Source: JAEVLT01 sp044598425 (GTDB lineage: Bacteria > Bacillota > Bacilli > Bacillales > Cytobacillaceae). Taken from it: a stretch of DNA of 64,000 nt. The translations under genes and the position numbers were made by a program. Each line of letters opens with the position of its first letter. The first letter of the stretch is position 1. The stretch spans positions 1,302,001 through 1,366,000 of the forward strand of contig CP172536.1 in the NCBI GenBank assembly GCA_044598425.1. The letters are read 5' to 3'. This document shows positions 51,127 through 59,796 of the stretch, one piece after another. The notes under the pieces were generated by a model. The model saw only the letters and a list, made by a program, of their open reading frames with translations. It searched no databases and was not told where the DNA came from.

Positions 51127-52008
51127 ATGGCAATTACTGCACAAATGGTAAAAGAGTTACGTGAAAAAACAGGCGCAGGTATGCTTGACTGCAAAAAAGC
51201 ACTTCAAGAAACAGATGGGGATATGGATAAGGCAATTGATTTTCTTCGTGAAAAAGGAATTGCCAAAGCTGCGAAAAAAGCAGACCGCATTGCAGCTGAA
51301 GGTACAGCATATGTTTTAACAGAAGGAAACGATGCTGTTATTCTTGAAGTGAACGCTGAAACAGACTTTGTTGCGAAAAATGAAGGATTCCAAGTTTTGG
51401 TTAAAGATCTAGCAGCACATCTTCTGAAAAACAAGCCTGCAGATCTTGACGAAGCATTGGCTCAAACAATGGATAATGGTGCGACCGTAAATGATCATAT
51501 CAATGCTGCAATTTCTAAAATTGGCGAAAAAATTTCCCTTCGCCGTTTTGCAGTGAAATCAAAAACAGATAGTGATGCATTTGGTGCCTACCTACACTTA
51601 GGTGGACGCATTGGCGTTTTAACCGTACTTGAAGGAACAACTGATGCAGATGCTGCGAAAGATGTATCGATGCACATTGCAGCTCTAAATCCAAAATACG
51701 TTTCTCGTGATCAAGTTTCTCAAGAAGAAGTAGAGCATGAGCGCCAAGTTTTAACCCAGCAAGCTCTTAACGAAGGAAAGCCTGAAAAGATTGTTGAAAA
51801 AATGGTGGAAGGCCGCTTAAGCAAATATTTTGAAGATGTTTGCGTTCTTGATCAAGCATTTGTTAAAAATCCTGATCAAAAAGTCCGCCAATTTGTTGAA
51901 TCAAAAGGCGGGAAAATTCGCGAATTCGTCCGTTATGAAGTAGGGGAAGGCCTTGAAAAACGCGAAGAAAACTTTGCTGAAGAAGTTATGAACCAAATCA
52001 AAAAATAA
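51127..52008 (+). CDS. tsf: Translation elongation factor Ts
   Basis: A 293-residue nucleotide exchange factor for EF-Tu. The N-terminal UBA-like domain has VKELREKTGAGMLDCKKALQ and the core has EVNAETDFVAKNE, both EF-Ts signatures. The SD AAAAGGAGGACGC precedes the ATG. No clear promoter is visible in the 69 bp after the rpsB terminator, so it may depend on readthrough. Confidence 0.98.
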   Translation: MAITAQMVKELREKTGAGMLDCKKALQETDGDMDKAIDFLREKGIAKAAKKADRIAAEGTAYVLTEGNDAVILEVNAETDFVAKNEGFQVLVKDLAAHLLKNKPADLDEALAQTMDNGATVNDHINAAISKIGEKISLRRFAVKSKTDSDAFGAYLHLGGRIGVLTVLEGTTDADAAKDVSMHIAALNPKYVSRDQVSQEEVEHERQVLTQQALNEGKPEKIVEKMVEGRLSKYFEDVCVLDQAFVKNPDQKVRQFVESKGGKIREFVRYEVGEGLEKREENFAEEVMNQIKK

Positions 52009-52077
52009 TGGTGAAAGAATCTCGTGTACGGTCTGAAGGCGGACGACACAAGAAAATTTTACTGGAAAATAGGTTTT

Positions 52078-52109
52078 AAATAGGGGACACGGTGTGTTCC
52101 CTATTTTTC
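52078..52109 (+). terminator. Terminator between tsf and pyrH
   Basis: A 12-bp stem with one G-U pair (52078-52089 with 52095-52106) and a 5-nt loop ends in TTTTTC. Confidence 0.85.
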
Positions 52110-52149
52110 GAAGTGAATATTGAAATGAAAACTACTTTTGGAGGTTCAC

Positions 52150-52872
52150 ATGAACAGCCCTAAATACAAACGTGTTGTTTTGAAATTGAGCGGAGAAGCA
52201 CTTGCGGGAGAGACAGGCTTTGGGATTAACCCAGCAGTCATCAAATCCATTGCAGGCCAAGTAAAAGAAATTGCAGAATTGGGCGTCGAAGTTGCAGTTG
52301 TTGTCGGCGGCGGCAATATTTGGCGCGGCAAAATTGGCAGTGAAATGGGGATGGATCGCGCAACAGCTGATTATATGGGCATGCTTGCTACCGTCATGAA
52401 CTCATTAGCGCTTCAGGACAGCTTGGAACAGCTCGGAATTGAAACGCGTGTGCAAACATCGATTGAGATGCGCCAGGTTGCTGAACCTTACATCAGACGG
52501 CGGGCTATCAGACATCTTGAGAAAAAGCGGGTTGTCATTTTTGCTGCAGGGACAGGGAATCCGTACTTTTCCACAGATACAACAGCAGCATTAAGAGCAG
52601 CGGAAATTGAAGCGGAAGTTATTTTAATGGCAAAAAACAATGTGGATGGAGTTTATTCTGCTGATCCTCGCGTTGATCAAAACGCGACCAAATATGATGA
52701 ATTGTCTTACCTTGATGTGATTAAAGAAGGGTTGGCCGTAATGGATTCAACTGCATCATCCTTATGTATGGACAATGATATTCCATTAATTGTTTTCTCT
52801 ATTATGGAAAAGGGCAATATCAAACGCGTTATTACGGGCGAAAAAATCGGAACGATTGTAAGGGGGAAATAA
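52150..52872 (+). CDS. pyrH: Uridylate kinase PyrH
   Basis: A 240-residue UMP kinase of the amino acid kinase family, distinct from eukaryotic UMP kinases. The motifs KLSGEALAGETGFGI, VVGGGNIWRG and GTGNPYFSTDTTAALRA are intact. The ATG at 52150 follows TTGGAGGTTCAC and gives the exact B. subtilis length; the TTG at 52138 overlaps the SD. It is linked to frr by a 3-bp gap. Confidence 0.98.
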   Translation: MNSPKYKRVVLKLSGEALAGETGFGINPAVIKSIAGQVKEIAELGVEVAVVVGGGNIWRGKIGSEMGMDRATADYMGMLATVMNSLALQDSLEQLGIETRVQTSIEMRQVAEPYIRRRAIRHLEKKRVVIFAAGTGNPYFSTDTTAALRAAEIEAEVILMAKNNVDGVYSADPRVDQNATKYDELSYLDVIKEGLAVMDSTASSLCMDNDIPLIVFSIMEKGNIKRVITGEKIGTIVRGK

Positions 52873-52875
52873 ACA

Positions 52876-53433
52876 ATGTCAAAAGAAATCATCTCCACTT
52901 CGAAAGAAAAAATGACAAAAGCGATTCAAGCTTTTACCCGGGAACTCGCAACAGTCCGTGCCGGTCGTGCGAACGCTTCGCTGATTGATCGAGTTACGGT
53001 TGATTATTACGGCGCGCCAACACCAGTAAACCAATTGGCTGGTATATCCACGCCGGAAGCCAGGCTGCTTGTGATCCAGCCTTACGATAAGTCCATTCTT
53101 GGCGAGATTGAAAAGGCGATTCTTAAATCCGATTTAGGTTTGAACCCTTCAAATGATGGTTCCGTCATTCGGATTGCGATCCCACAGTTAACTGAAGAGC
53201 GCCGTAAAGAATTAGTAAAAGTAATCAAGAAAGAATCAGAAGAAGCAAAAGTGGCAATCCGTAACATCCGCCGCGATGCGAACGATGATTACAAAAAGCT
53301 TGAAAAAAATGGTGAAATTACCGAAGACGAACTTCGCGGCTATAGCGATGATATTCAAAAGCTAACGGACGAATATATTCATAAAATTGACCAAATCACA
53401 AAAGATAAAGAAAAAGAAATCTTGGAAGTCTAA
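52876..53433 (+). CDS. frr: Ribosome recycling factor
   Basis: A 185-residue tRNA-shaped factor that splits post-termination ribosomes with EF-G. The motifs ELATVRAGRANASLIDRVTVDYYGAPTPVNQLA (residues about 19-51) and RDANDDYKKLEKNGEITEDE are universal. It overlaps functionally with pyrH as one operon and is closed by a terminator. Confidence 0.98.
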   Translation: MSKEIISTSKEKMTKAIQAFTRELATVRAGRANASLIDRVTVDYYGAPTPVNQLAGISTPEARLLVIQPYDKSILGEIEKAILKSDLGLNPSNDGSVIRIAIPQLTEERRKELVKVIKKESEEAKVAIRNIRRDANDDYKKLEKNGEITEDELRGYSDDIQKLTDEYIHKIDQITKDKEKEILEV

Positions 53434-53470
53434 AATTGGTACACAAAGTTGTTATGTGTTTTCTGAAGGG

Positions 53471-53494
53471 ACCCTCTTTTTAGGGGGTTTTTTC
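53471..53494 (+). terminator. Terminator after frr
   Basis: A 7-bp stem ACCCTCT/AGGGGGT (one G-U pair) with a TTTT loop is followed by a run of six T residues. Confidence 0.85.
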
Positions 53495-53631
53495 GCTTTT
53501 AAACAAAGACCGCTAAGGTTTTACCCATTGCTCATAAGACCTTCTTGTATACATAAGCTTTTTAATAGAGATATCTTTTTGCTTTTTTGATATGATAGTT
53601 TCATGCGGGTATTATCCAGCAAGTTAAGAAG

Positions 53632-53652
53632 AGATAATGTGGGGAATTATCT
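53632..53652 (+). promoter_or_regulatory. Hairpin in the uppS leader
   Basis: AGATAAT (53632-53638) pairs perfectly with ATTATCT (53646-53652) around the loop GTGGGGA, 6 bp before an SD-like GGAGG (53659-53663). An extended -10 TGATATGAT lies upstream at 53588-53596 without a good -35. Confidence 0.45.
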
Positions 53653-53668
53653 ATTTTCGGAGGAATAC

Positions 53669-53707
53669 TTGATCAACTTTTTTGAGGAGCCATGTTATGT
53701 TAAATAA
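53669..53707 (+). CDS. Possible 12-codon upstream reading frame overlapping uppS start
   Basis: A TTG at 53669, 5 nt after GGAGG (53659-53663), opens a frame of 12 codons (M-INFFEEPCYVK) that ends with TAA at 53705-53707, inside uppS. It spans the uppS SD (GAGGAG, 53684-53689) and start codon. Ribosomes on it would cover both. Coding is unproven; TTG starts are, however, common among real genes in this window. Confidence 0.3.
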   Translation: MINFFEEPCYVK

Positions 53708-54479
53708 ATTAAAGCGATGGAAGAATCAGAAAATCACTTCCACACTCCGAGACAGAGTAGAACAAATAAAGAAATTACCAATACCAGAACATGTGGCAAT
53801 CATTATGGACGGAAATGGCAGATGGGCAAAGAAAAGAGCTTTACCGCGTATTGCCGGCCACCATGAAGGAATGAAGGTCGTCCGAAAAACAACGAAGCTA
53901 GCCAATGAACTTGGGATCAAAACCTTGACTTTGTATGCTTTTTCAACCGAAAATTGGAAACGGCCAAAAAAGGAAGTGGACTATTTAATGAAGCTGCCGG
54001 AGGAGTTTTTAGGCACATTTCTTCCTGAGTTAATTGAGCAAAATGTTCAAGTGAAAATGATGGGCTACAAAGAAAGGTTACCTGGACATACTTTGAAAGC
54101 AATCGAAAAGGCAATGGAAAATACGAAAAATAATAATGGGCTGGTGCTAAACTTCGCACTTAATTATGGCAGCAGAGCAGAAATACTCGATGCCGTAAAG
54201 AGGGTCTTAAATGATTGCCAAAGTGGTATACTGGAGATAAATGACTTGAACGAGGCTGCTTTTTCTTCTTATTTAATGACATCGGAAATGGCAGACCCCG
54301 ACCTGCTTATTCGTACAAGCGGAGAAATTCGCTTAAGCAACTTTATGCTCTGGCAGCTTGCTTACAGTGAATTTTGGTTTACCGATGTATTGTGGCCTGA
54401 TTTTAGCGAAGTGGATTTTCTAGAAGCAATTGAAGGATTTCAAAGCAGACAGCGCAGGTTTGGCGGTGTTGAACAGTAA
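53697..54479 (+). CDS. uppS: Undecaprenyl diphosphate synthase UppS
   Basis: A 260-residue cis-prenyltransferase that makes the C55 lipid carrier precursor for wall synthesis. The catalytic Asp38 lies in HVAIIMDGNGRWAKKRALPR, and the C-terminal RTSGEIRLSNFMLWQLAYSE is universal. The ATG at 53697 follows GAGGAGCCATGTT and gives the exact B. subtilis length. It is followed by cdsA, dxr and rasP. Confidence 0.98.
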   Translation: MLNKLKRWKNQKITSTLRDRVEQIKKLPIPEHVAIIMDGNGRWAKKRALPRIAGHHEGMKVVRKTTKLANELGIKTLTLYAFSTENWKRPKKEVDYLMKLPEEFLGTFLPELIEQNVQVKMMGYKERLPGHTLKAIEKAMENTKNNNGLVLNFALNYGSRAEILDAVKRVLNDCQSGILEINDLNEAAFSSYLMTSEMADPDLLIRTSGEIRLSNFMLWQLAYSEFWFTDVLWPDFSEVDFLEAIEGFQSRQRRFGGVEQ

Positions 54480-54554
54480 ATTTCCACTTCGTTTCGGCAT
54501 TGGAACAGTAAAAAGATAGTATTTCTGATTAGCTAAAAGGTGTTGAAGTTGTAG

Positions 54555-55346
54555 ATGAAGCAAAGAATCATAACAGGAGTCGTAGCCGCGGCCATTTTTT
54601 TGCCAATCGTGTATGTAGGCGGTATTCCTTTTATCTTATTAACCTATGTACTGGCAACAGTCGGTTTATATGAATTATTGAAAATGCGGAAACTGAGTCT
54701 TTATTCGATACCAGGTCTTCTTTCTGCATTAATGCTATGGGTGCTTTTATTTCCCCGCCAGTATAGCGCTGTGATGGACACTCTTCCGTATTCGAAAACA
54801 GAGCTTGGCATTGCCCTCATTTTGCTGTTGTTGACGTATACGGTAATTACGAAAAATCGCGTTACGTTTGAAGACGTATCTTTTATGATTCTGTCGGTGC
54901 TGTATGTTGGAATTGGCTTTTACTTTTTCGTAGAAACGCGTCAAGCAGGCGGGCTCGTCTATTTATTTTATTCATTGTTTATGATTTGGGCAACGGATTC
55001 GGGTGCTTATTTTATCGGCAAAGCATATGGGAAAAAAAAGCTATGGCCAGAAATCAGCCCGAATAAAACGGTTGGAGGTTTTGTTGGGGGAATTATTAGC
55101 GCTCTGTTTGTTGCCGTGTTATTTAGTTTCCTTACCGATATGAACGTATCCATTTTTACTTTGATGGCGATAACGGTAGTTCTTTCCATTTTTGGACAAA
55201 TTGGCGACTTGGTTGAATCGGCACTAAAGCGCCATTTTAACGTAAAAGATTCCGGAACCATTCTGCCGGGGCATGGCGGAATTCTTGATCGGTTTGATAG
55301 TCTTTTATTTGTATGGCCGCTATTGCATTTCTTTCATTTGTTTTAA
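54555..55346 (+). CDS. cdsA: Phosphatidate cytidylyltransferase CdsA
   Basis: A 263-residue polytopic membrane enzyme that makes CDP-diacylglycerol for phospholipids. It has about seven to eight hydrophobic segments and the C-terminal signature GDLVESALKRHFNVKDSG then LPGHGGILDRFDS. Its place between uppS and dxr is standard. Confidence 0.97.
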   Translation: MKQRIITGVVAAAIFLPIVYVGGIPFILLTYVLATVGLYELLKMRKLSLYSIPGLLSALMLWVLLFPRQYSAVMDTLPYSKTELGIALILLLLTYTVITKNRVTFEDVSFMILSVLYVGIGFYFFVETRQAGGLVYLFYSLFMIWATDSGAYFIGKAYGKKKLWPEISPNKTVGGFVGGIISALFVAVLFSFLTDMNVSIFTLMAITVVLSIFGQIGDLVESALKRHFNVKDSGTILPGHGGILDRFDSLLFVWPLLHFFHLF

Positions 55347-55405
55347 AATTGGCTGATCCAGCCATATAAAAGCAAGTATGCGCTTTTCATTCTGGGGGTT
55401 GACAT

Positions 55406-56551
55406 TTGTTGAAAAGAATTAGTTTACTGGGTGCAACCGGCTCAATCGGCACTCAAACATTAGAGATTATTCGAGAACATCCGGAAGAATTTAGACTGAC
55501 AGCGATGTCCGTGGGGAAAAATATATCGCTAGCCCGGAAAATTATTCATGAGTTTCAACCTGAACTTGTTTCTGTCCAAGGAAAAGAAGAATATGATAAA
55601 CTAAGAGCAGAATTTTTTCATACGAAGATCCTGTATGGTGCTGAAGGCCTCGTTGAAGTTGCTGTATACGCAAATGCGGATATTTTGGTCAATGCTGTTC
55701 TTGGCAGCGTAGGTCTGAATCCAACACTCCAAGCAATTGAATCCGGGAAAACGATTGCCTTGGCGAACAAAGAAACCCTTGTGACAGCTGGACATTTAGT
55801 GATGGAAGCATCGAGAAAAAACAATGTCTCCCTTCTCCCGGTTGATAGTGAACACTCAGCTATATTCCAAGCTTTACAGGGAGAAAACACGAAAAACATT
55901 GAACGATTAATTATTACTGCTTCTGGCGGAAGTTTTCGCGACCGAACTAGGGAACAATTGAAACATGTGACTGTTGAGGAAGCGCTAAATCATCCAAATT
56001 GGTCAATGGGGGCAAAAATCACGATCGATTCCGCGACAATGATGAACAAGGGATTGGAAGTGATTGAGGCACACTGGCTTTTTGACATCCCATATGACAA
56101 AATTGACGTGCTCCTTCACAAAGAGAGCATCATTCATTCAATGGTGGAATTTCATGACAGCAGCATCATTGCCCAATTGGGGTCGCCTGATATGAGAGTT
56201 CCGATTCAGTTTGCGCTTTCGTATCCTGACCGCATGCCGCTTTCATCTTCAAAGCGGCTGAACCTGGCTAAGGTGGGACAATTGCATTTCCAAGAGATGG
56301 ATTTGGAACGGTTCCGCTGTTTGCGTTATGCTTATGAAGCAGGAAAAATTGGTGGAACGCTGCCTACTGTCTTGAATGCGGCAAATGAAGTCGCTGTTAG
56401 TGCTTTTTTAGAAGGAAAGATCGCTTTTCTGCAAATTGAAGAAATAATCGGGAAGGCGTTAAGCACCCATCAAACAATGGAAAATCCCAGTTTTGCTGTG
56501 ATACAAGAGGTTGACAAAGAAACAAGACAGTATGTACGTACACTTCTATAA
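55406..56551 (+). CDS. dxr: 1-deoxy-D-xylulose 5-phosphate reductoisomerase
   Basis: A 381-residue enzyme of the MEP isoprenoid pathway, supplying the precursors used by UppS. The NADPH motif LLGATGSIGTQTL, metal-binding PVDSEHSAIFQALQG and ITASGGSFRDRTREQL are intact. Translation starts at TTG 55406 (or the adjacent TTG 55409) after GGGGGT. rasP starts 17 bp after its stop. Confidence 0.97.
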   Translation: MLKRISLLGATGSIGTQTLEIIREHPEEFRLTAMSVGKNISLARKIIHEFQPELVSVQGKEEYDKLRAEFFHTKILYGAEGLVEVAVYANADILVNAVLGSVGLNPTLQAIESGKTIALANKETLVTAGHLVMEASRKNNVSLLPVDSEHSAIFQALQGENTKNIERLIITASGGSFRDRTREQLKHVTVEEALNHPNWSMGAKITIDSATMMNKGLEVIEAHWLFDIPYDKIDVLLHKESIIHSMVEFHDSSIIAQLGSPDMRVPIQFALSYPDRMPLSSSKRLNLAKVGQLHFQEMDLERFRCLRYAYEAGKIGGTLPTVLNAANEVAVSAFLEGKIAFLQIEEIIGKALSTHQTMENPSFAVIQEVDKETRQYVRTLL

Positions 56552-56568
56552 TAAAGGTGGTTAGATCT

Positions 56569-57828
56569 TTGAGTACAGTTATTGCCTTCATTGTTATCTT
56601 TGGCGCACTCGTCTTCTTTCATGAATTAGGCCATTTAATTTTTGCAAAGAGGGCAGGCATTTTATGCCGTGAATTCGCCATTGGCTTCGGTCCGAAGGTG
56701 TTTTCACACAAAAAAGGGGAAACTACTTATACGCTTCGCCTGTTGCCGCTTGGTGGATTTGTCCGAATGGCGGGAGAAGATCCTGAAATGGTGGAAATAA
56801 AACCAGGATACCGCATCGGACTTCTGTTTAACTCTAACCAGCAAGTGACAAAAATTATTTTGAATCATAAAGAGAAATTTCCAAATTGCCGGATCATCGA
56901 AGTCGAACAGGCTGATATTGAAAAAAATCTTTTCATCAAAGGGTTTCCCGATGATGATGAGGAAAATTTGCAAACCTTTCCGATCCATCCGGCTGCGGTG
57001 ATTGTTGAAAATGGAATCGAAACGCAAATTGCCCCACTTGATCGGCAATTTTCTTCAAAAACCTTGGGACAGCGAACAATGGCTATTTTTGCAGGACCAA
57101 TGATGAACTTCATCCTTGCATTTGTTGTTTTCATCATCCTTGCATTATTTCAAGGTGTTCCAACAAATGATCCAAAGTTGGGCGAAATTACGCCTGATGG
57201 AGCGGCAAAAGCAGCTGGGCTGAAGCAGGGAGACGTCGTTCAAAGCATTAATGGATCCGAGGTTTCCAGCTGGTCTGATGTAGTGGAGATCATTCGCCGC
57301 AATCCCGATAAACCGCTTGATTTTTCGATTGTTCGGAATGGGAAAGACATGGAAATAACTGTCACTCCGATTGAGAAAAATATTGACGGCAAGAAAACGG
57401 GAATTATTGGTGTATATAGCCCTGTTGAAAAATCACCGATCCAAGCAATTTCTTCCGGATTTCAGCAAACCTATTTTTGGACAAAACAAATTTTTGTGAT
57501 GCTAGGTAAATTAGTAACGGGTCAATTTTCGATCAATATGCTTTCGGGTCCTGTCGGCATCTATGTGTCCACCGATACGGTCGCTAAATCAGGTATTTAT
57601 AATTTGTTGAGATGGGGAGCGATTCTTAGCATCAATCTCGGGATCATGAATTTATTACCAATTCCGGCTCTCGATGGCGGCAGGCTGATGTTCTTTGCCG
57701 TTGAAGCATTAAGAGGAAAGCCAATTGATAAACAAAAAGAAGGCATGGTTCACTTTATTGGGTTTGCGCTGTTGATGCTGTTAATGCTTGTTGTTACTTG
57801 GAATGATATTCAAAGATTTTTCCTGTAA
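56569..57828 (+). CDS. rasP: Site-2 intramembrane metalloprotease RasP
   Basis: A 419-residue zinc protease that cleaves anti-sigma factor RsiW, FtsL and signal peptide remnants within the membrane. The HELGH zinc motif is at residues 18-22 in the first membrane segment and the second ligand is in PIPALDGGRL near residue 364. A PDZ domain lies about residues 200-280. The TTG at 56569 is chosen because it stands 8 bp after AAAGGTGG; the GTG at 56557 is within that SD. Confidence 0.95.
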   Translation: MSTVIAFIVIFGALVFFHELGHLIFAKRAGILCREFAIGFGPKVFSHKKGETTYTLRLLPLGGFVRMAGEDPEMVEIKPGYRIGLLFNSNQQVTKIILNHKEKFPNCRIIEVEQADIEKNLFIKGFPDDDEENLQTFPIHPAAVIVENGIETQIAPLDRQFSSKTLGQRTMAIFAGPMMNFILAFVVFIILALFQGVPTNDPKLGEITPDGAAKAAGLKQGDVVQSINGSEVSSWSDVVEIIRRNPDKPLDFSIVRNGKDMEITVTPIEKNIDGKKTGIIGVYSPVEKSPIQAISSGFQQTYFWTKQIFVMLGKLVTGQFSINMLSGPVGIYVSTDTVAKSGIYNLLRWGAILSINLGIMNLLPIPALDGGRLMFFAVEALRGKPIDKQKEGMVHFIGFALLMLLMLVVTWNDIQRFFL

Positions 57829-57844
57829 TGTTTTGAAACAGAGG

Positions 57845-57873
57845 AGCCCCTGTTGATCAAACGGGGGCTTTCC
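57845..57873 (+). terminator. Terminator after rasP
   Basis: A 10-bp stem with one G-U pair (57845-57854 with 57860-57869) and loop GATCA is followed by a short T run. Confidence 0.8.
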
Positions 57874-57960
57874 TATAGAAAAGCAGTCTTTTAGTTGTTG
57901 ATCAACGCAAAGTGATGAGATTTTAAAAGTATAATTGCATTGTAGATGAGGTGTGTTTAA

Positions 57961-59664
57961 ATGAGACAAAGTATGACACTGATTCCAACTTTAAGGGAAA
58001 TTCCAGCCGATGCAGAAATTAAAAGCCATCAGCTTCTCCTTAAAGCGGGGTTTATTAGGCAAAATGCAAGTGGAATATATAGCTATATGCCGCTTGGCAG
58101 AAGAGTGTTACAAAAAATTGAAACCATTGTCCGCGAAGAAATGGACAAGGCAGGGGCTGTAGAAATGTTAATGCCAGCCTTGCAGCAAGCGGAACTTTGG
58201 CAGGAATCAGGCCGCTGGTATACATACGGACCAGAACTAATGCGGTTAAACGATCGGAATCAACGGGAGTTTGCGCTTGGAGCTACTCATGAAGAAGTGA
58301 TTACAAGCCTTGTGCGAGATGAAGTGAAATCGTATAAACGGCTGCCGCTAACTTTATACCAGATTCAGACAAAGTTTCGCGATGAAAAACGGCCGCGCTT
58401 TGGTCTTTTGCGCGGCCGTGAATTTGTCATGAAGGATGCGTATTCGTTTCACTCCAATACGGACAGCCTTGATAAAGTCTACCAAGCGCTTTTTGAAGCT
58501 TACTCCAATGTGTTTAGACGCTGTCAGCTAAATTTTCGGGCTGTTATTGCTGACTCAGGAGCAATGGGTGGAAAAGACACCCATGAATTTATGGTTCTAT
58601 CGGATATTGGCGAGGATACAATCGCTTATTCTGACACATCCAATTACGCAGCAAATATTGAAATGGCTCCAGTAAATATGGAATATTCAAAAAGTAATGA
58701 GCCTGCAAAACAACTTGAAAAGGTTTTAACGGAAAATAAAAAAACCATTGCTGAAGTGGCCGAATTTTTAAAAGTAACGGCAGACAAATGCATTAAATCG
58801 CTGCTGTTTAAGGTAGATGATCAAAATGTTCTTGTTCTTGTTCGCGGCGACCATGAAGTTAACGACATTAAATTAAAAAATTTGTTCAATGCCGGGGTTG
58901 TTGAGCTGGCAAGCCAGGAAGAAACAAAAGAAGTCCTATCATGCCCTGTTGGCTCCCTTGGTCCGATTGGAGTGAACAATGTCCGCATTGTTGCAGATCA
59001 TGCCGTCAAAGCCATTGTCAATGGAGTTTGCGGAGCAAATGAGGAAAATTACCATTATATAAATGTCATTCCGGAACGTGATTTTGAAGTGAATCAATTT
59101 GCTGATTTGCGGTACATTCAGGAAGGTGACCCATCTCCGGACGGACAAGGCACGATTCATTTTGCTAAAGGAATTGAAGTCGGCCATGTGTTTAAACTTG
59201 GAACACGTTATAGTGAAGCAATGAACGCAACCTATCTTGATGAAAACGGCAAAGCGCAGCCGATGATTATGGGCTGCTACGGCATCGGCGTATCCAGGAC
59301 TCTAGCGGCTGTTGCGGAGCAATACAATGATGAAAACGGGCTCGTATGGCCAGCGAACTTGGCGCCTTATCAGGTTCATGTAATTGCTGTGAATATGAAG
59401 GATGAAGGACAAGTAAGCCTTGCGGAATCGATTTATAATGATTTGCTTGAGAAACATTATGAAGTATTATTCGATGATCGGAACGAAAGAGCAGGAGTGA
59501 AATTTGCAGATTCTGACTTAATTGGTCTTCCAATCCGAATCACTGTTGGAAAAAAAGCTTCTGAGGGAATGGTTGAATTAAAAGTACGCAAAACAGGTGA
59601 AATGTTTGAAGTACACCATGATGACTTGCTTGCGAAAATTTCAAGTCTGCTCTATACGCTTTAA
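57961..59664 (+). CDS. proS: Prolyl-tRNA synthetase
   Basis: A 567-residue bacterial-type class II synthetase. Motif 1 (SGIYSYMPLGRRVLQKIE), motif 2 (QTKFRDEKRPRFGLLRGREF) and motif 3 (GCYGIGVSRTLAAVAEQ) are clear, and the INS editing domain that clears Ala-tRNA(Pro) is inserted at about residues 225-400. The C-terminal anticodon-binding domain has DDRNERAGVKFADSDLIG. A TATAAT at 57930-57935 lies upstream without a good -35. I see no T-box leader. Confidence 0.98.
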   Translation: MRQSMTLIPTLREIPADAEIKSHQLLLKAGFIRQNASGIYSYMPLGRRVLQKIETIVREEMDKAGAVEMLMPALQQAELWQESGRWYTYGPELMRLNDRNQREFALGATHEEVITSLVRDEVKSYKRLPLTLYQIQTKFRDEKRPRFGLLRGREFVMKDAYSFHSNTDSLDKVYQALFEAYSNVFRRCQLNFRAVIADSGAMGGKDTHEFMVLSDIGEDTIAYSDTSNYAANIEMAPVNMEYSKSNEPAKQLEKVLTENKKTIAEVAEFLKVTADKCIKSLLFKVDDQNVLVLVRGDHEVNDIKLKNLFNAGVVELASQEETKEVLSCPVGSLGPIGVNNVRIVADHAVKAIVNGVCGANEENYHYINVIPERDFEVNQFADLRYIQEGDPSPDGQGTIHFAKGIEVGHVFKLGTRYSEAMNATYLDENGKAQPMIMGCYGIGVSRTLAAVAEQYNDENGLVWPANLAPYQVHVIAVNMKDEGQVSLAESIYNDLLEKHYEVLFDDRNERAGVKFADSDLIGLPIRITVGKKASEGMVELKVRKTGEMFEVHHDDLLAKISSLLYTL

Positions 59665-59667
59665 CAC

Positions 59668-59699
59668 AATAAGGTACCGGTAGCCGGTACCTTATTTTT
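59668..59699 (+). terminator. Terminator after proS
   Basis: A perfect 13-bp stem (59668-59680 with 59684-59696), loop TAG, ends in T residues 4 bp after the stop. Confidence 0.92.
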
Positions 59700-59743
59700 C
59701 TATGTAAATCTTGTCGAATCGACACGAATCAAACAGATTCCTG

Positions 59744-59752
59744 TGGTATAAT
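59744..59752 (+). promoter_or_regulatory. Extended -10 promoter for polC
   Basis: TGGTATAAT is a perfect extended -10; no convincing -35 lies at normal distance (TCGACA at 59719-59724 is 22 bp away). It is 45 bp before the polC start. Confidence 0.5.
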
Positions 59753-59796
59753 TATTTTTTGGAACAATAGAAAGTTCGAAAGATGGGAGGAGAAAG

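Noticed and set aside
57897..57906. Palindrome GTTGATCAAC before proS, partly repeated in the preceding terminator loop
   Set aside because: It is only 10 bp, the copy is imperfect, and I see no pattern of repeated sites or a matching regulator.
57829..57960. Possible T-box leader for proS
   Set aside because: The gap is only 132 bp, holds the rasP terminator, and lacks a T-box-like conserved run and antiterminator.
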